Assembly: GCF_000335475.2 (NCBI RefSeq)
Contig: NZ_ANAH02000007.1
Coordinates: 434,001 to 498,000, forward strand
DNA from: Cystobacter fuscus DSM 2262
Lineage (GTDB): Bacteria; Myxococcota; Myxococcia; Myxococcales; Myxococcaceae
DNA length: 64,000 nt
Reading direction: 5' to 3'
The notes beneath the pieces were generated by a model that saw only the letters and a program-made list of their open reading frames with translations, searched no databases and was not told the origin of the DNA. Positions 58,491 through 64,000 of this stretch are shown here, piece by piece; the stretch's first letter is position 1, and each line of letters begins with the position of its first letter. The position numbers and the translations under genes were made by a program.

Positions 58491-59789
58491 TCAGAGGCCG
58501 TACGCGGGAGCGATGACGTTCTCCCAGAGGGGACGGTTGAACTCGTAGCCGTTGCCGGTGCCCGAGGCCGGCAGCTTGAAGGTGCCTTGGTCCTTGCCCT
58601 TGGCGTAGTTGCGGTAGCCATGGGTGGCCTTGAAGAACAGATCCTTCGCCCCCACGGAGATGCGGTTCACCACCGCGGTGGTGGTGGTGCCCACGGGAAT
58701 GGCTCCGTACGCCATCAGCACCGCGTGGTTGGTGAGATCCGGCTTGAAGCCGTCATAGGCGTAGGTGATGGAGCTGCGCGCGCCGTTGGCGTCGTTGGAG
58801 TGGAACTCCTTGAGCTGGCCCACCTTGCCCTTGTTGGCCAACTGGGCACAGCCCTCCACCAGATAGCCCGAGTGCTCGCCCGTGCTCAGCAGCACCCCGG
58901 CGCCCGCGTTGAGGCCACAATCCACGGTGGCGCTGAACGTGTCGTTCGCCAGCAGCACGTAGATGTCGAAGAGCTGGTCGAGCGCCAGGCCCTTGTAGCG
59001 ATAGTCGCGGATGGCGCTCTCGATGGTGGCGGCGCTGGGAGCCCCCGCGCCCGGCGTGCTGACATTCGTGTTGAAGACCGAGGCGAGCCGGGTGAGGCCC
59101 GCCGAGGTGAGCTGCGTCACGAAGGAGGCGTGCTTGTAGCCGTTGAGGAACGTGTCCGTCGCGGTCCGTCCCCCCAGGTACAGCGTGGAGACGAGCATCG
59201 CGCCCACCATGCCCTCGCGGTAGTTGGGGTTCCAGTCGCGGTCGAGGTTGGTGTCACCATCGATGCCCGTGGGCGTGGCGCTGCCCGCGTTGCTCGTGTC
59301 GGAGGTGGTGTAGGCCGAGCCCACCAGCGTCGCCTTCATGATGAGATCGATCTTCGTCTTCTCGGCGGCGGTGAGCTGCTCCCAGACGCGCGGGGTGCGT
59401 TTGGCGATGGCGAACATGCCCGTCATCATCCGCTCGTGCTGGGCCATGTAGCCGCCGTTGGCGAACGGATCCCGGTTGCCGCCGATGACGTAGCGCATCT
59501 GCTGCAGGAGCCTCGCGTCGGCGCTCGTGTTCCCCTTGAAGGCCGCGATGGCGAGGAGGATGGACTGGCCATTGCAGTTGGAGCAGTAGCGCTCCCCCGT
59601 GGAGTTGACGCCGAACCACCCCAGCGGCGCGGCGATGGCCTGGTCCACCGTGGCCTGCGGAGGGCTGGCGAGCGCCGGCACCGCGAGCCCCTCCTCCCCC
59701 GCTCCGAGCGCGGCCTCTTCTTCTGGAGTGGGGCCCGCACCACAACCCATCAGGGACATCACCACGAGGGACGAGAGCAGACGACGCAT
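58491..59789 (-). CDS. Hypothetical secreted lipoprotein, helical toroid-like
   Basis: 432 residues from ATG 59789. The signal peptide has lipobox LMGC (RRLLSSLVVMSLMGC). A Glu/Gly-rich linker follows. The mature part has YCSNCNGQSILLAIAAF and repeated helix pairs (EQLTAAEKTKIDLIMKATLVG, IESAIRDYRYKGLALDQLFD), a pattern seen in alpha/alpha-toroid polysaccharide lyases. No catalytic residue can be assigned, so lyase activity is only a suggestion. It is separated from the sugar operon by 99 bp. Confidence 0.68.
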   Translation of the reverse strand: MRRLLSSLVVMSLMGCGAGPTPEEEAALGAGEEGLAVPALASPPQATVDQAIAAPLGWFGVNSTGERYCSNCNGQSILLAIAAFKGNTSADARLLQQMRYVIGGNRDPFANGGYMAQHERMMTGMFAIAKRTPRVWEQLTAAEKTKIDLIMKATLVGSAYTTSDTSNAGSATPTGIDGDTNLDRDWNPNYREGMVGAMLVSTLYLGGRTATDTFLNGYKHASFVTQLTSAGLTRLASVFNTNVSTPGAGAPSAATIESAIRDYRYKGLALDQLFDIYVLLANDTFSATVDCGLNAGAGVLLSTGEHSGYLVEGCAQLANKGKVGQLKEFHSNDANGARSSITYAYDGFKPDLTNHAVLMAYGAIPVGTTTTAVVNRISVGAKDLFFKATHGYRNYAKGKDQGTFKLPASGTGNGYEFNRPLWENVIAPAYGL

Positions 59790-59888
59790 GCGAGCGCTCC
59801 GGAGCAAGGGCTTGAAAAGCGCTTAACCCAAAAAACCGGAAATGTGAACAGACCCGCAATACGAGTAAAGCCGCTCAATGCCCCCCGT

Positions 59889-61055
59889 TCACGTCATGGG
59901 CGTCCACTTGCGTTCGCTGGAGGCCGACTCGACCGTCTTCTCGATGAAGCGCACCCCGCGCGCGCCATCGGTGACGCGCGGATAGTCCGCGGCGATCGGA
60001 TCCGCGCGCACGCCGGCGAGCCGGGCGCGGATGTCCGCCGCGACGCCCAGGTACACGTTGGCGAACGCCTCGATGAAGGCCTCGGGATGACCGGAGGGCA
60101 CGCGGCAGGCGCGGCGCGACGACTCGCTCAACCACGGCGAGCCCCGTGTGAGGATGCGCCTGGGTCCATCGAGTGGCGCATGCACCAGCTGGTTGGGCTC
60201 TTCCTGCCGCCATTCGAGTGAGCCCTGAGAGCCGAACACGCGCAGGCGCAAGTCGTTCTCGAAGCCGGCGGCGATCTGCGAGGCGACCAACACGCCCCTC
60301 ACCCCCCCGCGCCAGCGCAGCAGCAGGTTGCCATCGTCATCGAGCCGGCGTCCGGGAACGAGCGAGCCCAGGTCCGCGCAGATCGCCTCGATCTCGAGCC
60401 CCGTGACGGTGGCGGCCAGGTTCTCGGCATGCGAGCCGATGTCACCGATGGCGCCCGCCGCCCCGCTCTTCTCGGGATCCGTGCGCCAGCCGGCCTGCTT
60501 GTTGCCCTGGGCCTCGAGGTGCGTGGCGAGCCAGCCCTGGTTGTACTCGACGGTCACCTTGCGCAGCTCGCCCAGGACGCCGCCGCGCACCAGCTCCCGC
60601 GCCTCGCGGACCATGGGATAGCCGGTGTAGTTGTAGGTGACGCCGAACACGATGCCGGTCCGCTCCACCGTGCGCACGAGCTGCTCGGCCTGGGCGCTGG
60701 TGTGCACGAGCGGCTTGTCACACACCACGTGGATGCCGGCCTCGGCGAACGCCCTGGCCACCGGGTAGTGCACGTGGTTGGGCGTGACGATGGAGACGAA
60801 GTCGATGCGCTCGTCCACCGGGCGCTTCAGCTCATCGGCGAGCAGCTCCTCCCAGTGGCCGTGATTGCGCGCGTCGGCCAGGCCCAGGTCGCGGCCGGAA
60901 GCGCGCGCCTTGTCCGGGTCGGACGAGAGCGCGCCGGCGACCAGTTCCATCTGCCCGTCCAGGGCCATGGCACGCCGGTGCACCGCGCCGATGAACGCGT
61001 CACGCCCACCACCGACCATGGCGTAGCGCAGCTTGCGATCGTGCGAGGCGCTCAT
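59889..61055 (-). CDS. Gfo/Idh/MocA-type sugar dehydrogenase
   Basis: 388 residues. The N-terminal Rossmann motif is degenerate but recognisable ([24 protein letters not shown]). [27 protein letters not shown] supplies the catalytic Lys (DKP), and [11 protein letters not shown] the conserved His. It oxidises a sugar or cyclitol with NAD(P). The start overlaps the isomerase stop (ATGA), so it is the last gene of the 64000-59889 operon. Confidence 0.92.
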   Translation of the reverse strand: MSASHDRKLRYAMVGGGRDAFIGAVHRRAMALDGQMELVAGALSSDPDKARASGRDLGLADARNHGHWEELLADELKRPVDERIDFVSIVTPNHVHYPVARAFAEAGIHVVCDKPLVHTSAQAEQLVRTVERTGIVFGVTYNYTGYPMVREARELVRGGVLGELRKVTVEYNQGWLATHLEAQGNKQAGWRTDPEKSGAAGAIGDIGSHAENLAATVTGLEIEAICADLGSLVPGRRLDDDGNLLLRWRGGVRGVLVASQIAAGFENDLRLRVFGSQGSLEWRQEEPNQLVHAPLDGPRRILTRGSPWLSESSRRACRVPSGHPEAFIEAFANVYLGVAADIRARLAGVRADPIAADYPRVTDGARGVRFIEKTVESASSERKWTPMT

Positions 61056-62074
61056 TTCGCCGCCCGGGTCTGCTTGTCCTTGTCGAACGCGGCGTCGAAC
61101 GCTCCCGCCGCGGCGGGGAAGTCGAGCCGCTTGCAGAAGGCCGCGCTCTCGGTCGCTCCGTGCACGCGGTCCATCCGGCTGTCCTCCCATTCCACGCTCA
61201 ACGGTCCCGTGTAGCCGGTGTCGTTGAGCGCGACGATGATGGACTCGAAGTCGATCAGCCCCCGGCCCACGCTGCGGAAGTCCCAGTAGCGGCGCGCATC
61301 GCCGAAGCTCGTGTGGCCACCGAACACGCCGACGGTGCCGTCGCCCCGGCCCCACCACACGTCCTTCATGTGCACGTTGAAGACGCGACCCGCGAACGTG
61401 CGGAGGAACTTCACGTAGTCCACGCCCTGGTAGCCGAGGTGGCTGGGGTCGAAGTTGAAGCCGAAGCGGCGGTGGCCCTTCACCGCCTCGAGCGCGCGCT
61501 GGGCGGTGGCGATGTCGAAGGCGATCTCCGTCGGGTGCACCTCGAGCGCGAAGCGGACATCATGCTCCTCGAACACGTCGAGGATGGGCGTCCAGCGGCG
61601 GGCGAAGTCGGCGAAGCCCTTGTCCCAGAAGGCCTGGGAGGTGGGCGGGAAGGCATAGGTGGCGTGCCACACCGACGAGCCCGTGAAGCCCGTGACGGTC
61701 TTCACGCCGAAGGCGGCGGCGGCGCGCGCCGTCTCCTTCATCTCCTGGGCGGCGCGCTGGCGCACCCCTTCCGGCTCACCATCTCCCCACACGTGCTCGG
61801 GAAGGATGGACTGGTGCCGCTCGTCGATCAGGTCGCACACGGCCTGGCCGACCAGGTGGTTGCTGATCGCGAGGCATTGCAGTCCATGGGACTCGAGCAG
61901 GGCCCGCTTGTCGCGCACGTACGCCTTGGAGGCGAGCGCCTCGCGCACGTTGAAGTGATCGCCCGAGCAGGCCAGCTCCAGGCCGTCATAGCCCATGCGC
62001 CGGGCCAGCGGAGCGAGTTCGGAGAGAGGCAGGTCGGCCCACTGGCCGGTGAACAGCATGACGGGTCTTGGCAT
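61052..62074 (-). CDS. Sugar phosphate isomerase/epimerase (AP endonuclease 2 fold)
   Basis: 340 residues from ATG 62074. The TIM-barrel xylose-isomerase-like pattern includes [58 protein letters not shown] and [13 protein letters not shown], with the metal ligands Glu/Asp/His/Glu in order. With the following dehydrogenase it probably processes the sugar or inositol-like compound imported by the ABC system. The two genes are translationally coupled. Confidence 0.9.
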   Translation of the reverse strand: MPRPVMLFTGQWADLPLSELAPLARRMGYDGLELACSGDHFNVREALASKAYVRDKRALLESHGLQCLAISNHLVGQAVCDLIDERHQSILPEHVWGDGEPEGVRQRAAQEMKETARAAAAFGVKTVTGFTGSSVWHATYAFPPTSQAFWDKGFADFARRWTPILDVFEEHDVRFALEVHPTEIAFDIATAQRALEAVKGHRRFGFNFDPSHLGYQGVDYVKFLRTFAGRVFNVHMKDVWWGRGDGTVGVFGGHTSFGDARRYWDFRSVGRGLIDFESIIVALNDTGYTGPLSVEWEDSRMDRVHGATESAAFCKRLDFPAAAGAFDAAFDKDKQTRAAK

Positions 62075-62106
62075 GGTCGGAGTCCTGGAAGGGGGAGACA
62101 CCCCGC

Positions 62107-62130
62107 GGCCCCACCCGCGCGGGAGGGGCC
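62107..62130 (-). terminator. Palindromic hairpin between binding protein and isomerase genes
   Basis: GGCCCC and CCCGC pair with GCGGG and GGGGCC with a single A-A mismatch, 11 bp in all. No U-run. It probably stabilises the upstream binding-protein transcript or reduces downstream expression, as in many ABC operons. Confidence 0.45.
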
Positions 62131-62145
62131 GGGGATGGAAGACAC

Positions 62146-63114
62146 CTAGAAGGGCGAGTTCGGGAAGTAGAACTGCTGGGCGTTCTCCTTGGTGATGAGC
62201 ACCGAGGGGATGATCGTCTTGGGGGGCAGCGCCTCGCCCTTGAGGCGCGCCTCGGCCGTCAGCTTGATGGCCTCGTAGATGAACTTGGGCGAGTAGGAGA
62301 CGTCGGCCTGGACGAGCTTGTTCTTGCCCTCGAGGATGGTCTTGACCATGCCCTTGGAGCCCGCGCCACCGAACACCTCCTGGATGTCGGTGCGCTTGGC
62401 CTGCTCGATGGCCTTGAGCACTCCGACGGCCATGTCGTCATCGGCGGCCCACACGGCGTCGATCTGCTTGAAGCGCGTGAGGTAGTCCTGCATCACCTTG
62501 AAGGCATCGTCGCGGTTCCAGTTGGCGTAGCGCGCGTCGAGCAGCTTGATGTCGGGGTAGTTCTTCAGCACGGCCTTGAAGGCGTCCATGCGCTCGTTGT
62601 CGATCGTGGTCGCGATGCCACGCAGCGCCACGATGTTGCCCTTGCCGTTGAGGCGCTTGGCCAGGTACTCGGCCGGAATGCGGCCGAAGGCGGTGTTGTC
62701 CCCGGCGACGTAGGCATCCTGCGCGCTGGTATCGGTCAGCCCCCGGTCGACCACGGTGACGTAGACGCCCTTGCCCTTCACCTGCGCCACGGGCCGGGTG
62801 AGCGAGGCGGACTCGAAGGGGAAGACGACCAGGGTGTTGATCTTGTTGACGGTCAGCAGGTCCTGGAGCTGATTGGCCTGCTCGGAGGCATTGGCCGCCG
62901 TCTTCACGGTGATCTTCAGCCCCGGGTGCTGCTTCTCCAGCTCCTTCTTGGCCTCGTTGGCCCACCAGACGATGCCGCCGGTGAAGCCGTGGGTGGCCGC
63001 CGGGATGGCCACGCCGAGGTTGACCTGCTTGTCCTGCGCGAGCGCTCCGGACGCGGTGAGGAGCGCGGCCATGGCGGATAAGCCGAAGGCGAGTCTACGG
63101 AAGATGGGCTTCAT
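62146..63114 (-). CDS. Sugar ABC transporter substrate-binding protein
   Basis: 322 residues. The Sec signal peptide ends ALA-QD ([26 protein letters not shown]). An AGGAG site precedes ATG 63114. It has the Peripla_BP_4 fold with [57 protein letters not shown] and [17 protein letters not shown]. It binds a monosaccharide or cyclitol in the periplasm for the RbsC-like permease encoded upstream. The ligand is not identifiable. Confidence 0.93.
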   Translation of the reverse strand: MKPIFRRLAFGLSAMAALLTASGALAQDKQVNLGVAIPAATHGFTGGIVWWANEAKKELEKQHPGLKITVKTAANASEQANQLQDLLTVNKINTLVVFPFESASLTRPVAQVKGKGVYVTVVDRGLTDTSAQDAYVAGDNTAFGRIPAEYLAKRLNGKGNIVALRGIATTIDNERMDAFKAVLKNYPDIKLLDARYANWNRDDAFKVMQDYLTRFKQIDAVWAADDDMAVGVLKAIEQAKRTDIQEVFGGAGSKGMVKTILEGKNKLVQADVSYSPKFIYEAIKLTAEARLKGEALPPKTIIPSVLITKENAQQFYFPNSPF

Positions 63115-63188
63115 ACGGGTTGTCTCCTGGTGGGGTAAGGGAGAACGACAGGGCAGCCCCCGGCTGCCGGACGACACGGCTCACTTCG

Positions 63189-64000
63189 TCACGAGGCGCC
63201 TTTGCGTCGGCGCTGCATGAACGCCACGCCGATGATCACGAAGCCCTGAACCGCCGAGTTCAGGTACACGCTGATGACGCTGGTGAGGTTGAGGATGTTG
63301 CTGATGACGGACAGCAGCACCGCGCCCACGACGGTTCCGGTGACGGTGCCCGAGCCGCCCTTGAGCGCGGTGCCCCCGACGATCACCGCCGCGATCGCCT
63401 CCAGCTCCCACAACAGCCCGGTGGTGGGCGAGGAGGAGCCGAGGCGCGGCACGTACAGGACGGTGGCGATGCCCACGCAGACGCCGAGCAGCACGTAGGT
63501 GAGCACCTTGATGCGGTTGACGTCCACGGCGGCGTAGCGCGCCACCTGCTCGTTGGAGCCGATGGCCTGCACGTAGCGGCCGTAGGCCGTGCGATTGAGG
63601 ATGAGCCCGCCCCCGAGCGCGACGGCGAGGAACACCCAGACGGGAACCGGGAGGAGGAAGCTCGCGTAGTAGACGGGGCCGTAGGCGTCGGACAGGTCCG
63701 AGTCCAGGGTGATGGCGCCGCCGTCGGCGAAGTACGTGAGGTACGCCCGGAAGATGCCGAGCGTGCCGAGCGTCACGATGAACGGCTCGATGCCTCCCCG
63801 GGCGATCAGCAGGCCGTGCGCGAGGCCGAACAGCGCGCCGAGCAGGAGCGCGAAGCCGATGCCGAGCGCGATCACCGACACGGGGGAGCCGAGCGACGGG
63901 GCCAGTCGGTTCATCAGGAGGATCATCGCGCCGGCGATGAGCGCGGCCATCGAGCCCACGGAGAGATCGATGCCTCCGGAGATGATGACGAAGCACATGC
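63189..64000 (-). CDS. RbsC-like sugar ABC transporter permease (5' end cut by window)
   Basis: At least 269 residues; the frame runs off the right edge, so perhaps 50-60 N-terminal residues are missing and the Met at 63998 is probably internal. Eight or so transmembrane helices and the family signatures [49 protein letters not shown] and [14 protein letters not shown] are clear. It is the membrane component of a ribose/xylose/inositol-type importer. A 6-bp hairpin (63152-63168) lies before the binding-protein gene. Confidence 0.92.
   Translation of the reverse strand, partial: MCFVIISGGIDLSVGSMAALIAGAMILLMNRLAPSLGSPVSVIALGIGFALLLGALFGLAHGLLIARGGIEPFIVTLGTLGIFRAYLTYFADGGAITLDSDLSDAYGPVYYASFLLPVPVWVFLAVALGGGLILNRTAYGRYVQAIGSNEQVARYAAVDVNRIKVLTYVLLGVCVGIATVLYVPRLGSSSPTTGLLWELEAIAAVIVGGTALKGGSGTVTGTVVGAVLLSVISNILNLTSVISVYLNSAVQGFVIIGVAFMQRRRKGAS

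Overview
The window is GC-rich, densely coding and free of tRNA or rRNA genes. Gene content points to a myxobacterium, most likely of the Cystobacterineae (Cystobacter/Archangium/Melittangium-like). This placement is inferred from the strong G/C third-position bias, lipoprotein-rich coding, the DUF2760/Hsp70 cassette, and a recN promoter carrying a sequence close to the Myxococcus-type LexA box. No rRNA is present to confirm it.

Layout: (1) 3-5185: a DUF2760 protein followed by two divergent Hsp70-family proteins, probably one operon. (2) 5365-12409: eight tightly packed same-strand genes: acyl-adenylating ligase, acyl carrier protein, HemN-like radical SAM enzyme, two unrelated sulfotransferases, a short-chain dehydrogenase, a GrpB-type nucleotidyltransferase-fold protein and a shortened CCA/poly(A)-type nucleotidyltransferase. 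This reads as a small, apparently undescribed biosynthetic cluster for a carrier-bound, sulfated product. (3) 12432-18301: a visibly AT-richer accessory islet with a HEPN-motif (DUF4209-like) protein, gene debris, short direct repeats, an intact IS3-family element with mapped inverted repeats and a -1 frameshift signal, a protein with an Mrr-type nuclease domain, and a 122-bp MITE-like element. (4) 18302-22022: unknown proteins and a 5'-nucleotidase lipoprotein. (5) 22091-27336: glycosyltransferases, including a tandem double GT-B enzyme, and a GT87-like membrane enzyme. (6) 27667-33250: a very large NfnAB-like flavin/iron-sulfur oxidoreductase fusion, a lipoprotein, sixA and cyaY.

(7) 33304-40679, all on the minus strand: secA, rpsB, tsf, pyrH, frr and a degenerate receiver/GGDEF protein. 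Several strong hairpins break this block into transcription units: an intrinsic terminator between rpsB and tsf, another after tsf and another after secA. The secA ribosome binding site lies inside an 8-bp hairpin, and rpsB has a long structured leader and an Arg/Gly/Asp-rich tail. (8) 40853-50068: an RlmM-like rRNA methyltransferase, a degenerate GGDEF protein, an M23 peptidase, a PP2C phosphatase, recN with a LexA-like box, and a SWIM-SNF2 helicase. (9) 50228-58362: a 2-hydroxyacid dehydrogenase and apt, an F420-reductase-like protein, a catalase-like protein, a TetR regulator with a clear promoter/operator, an MBL hydrolase, a second 5'-nucleotidase lipoprotein, a YdcF protein and NAD kinase. 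(10) 58491-64000: an unknown lipoprotein, then a sugar-uptake and catabolism operon (RbsC-like permease cut by the window edge, periplasmic binding protein, isomerase/epimerase, Gfo/Idh/MocA dehydrogenase).

Functions are assigned by reading motifs and family resemblance by eye. No database search was run, so family names for the weaker matches should be taken as recognition, not as measured hits.
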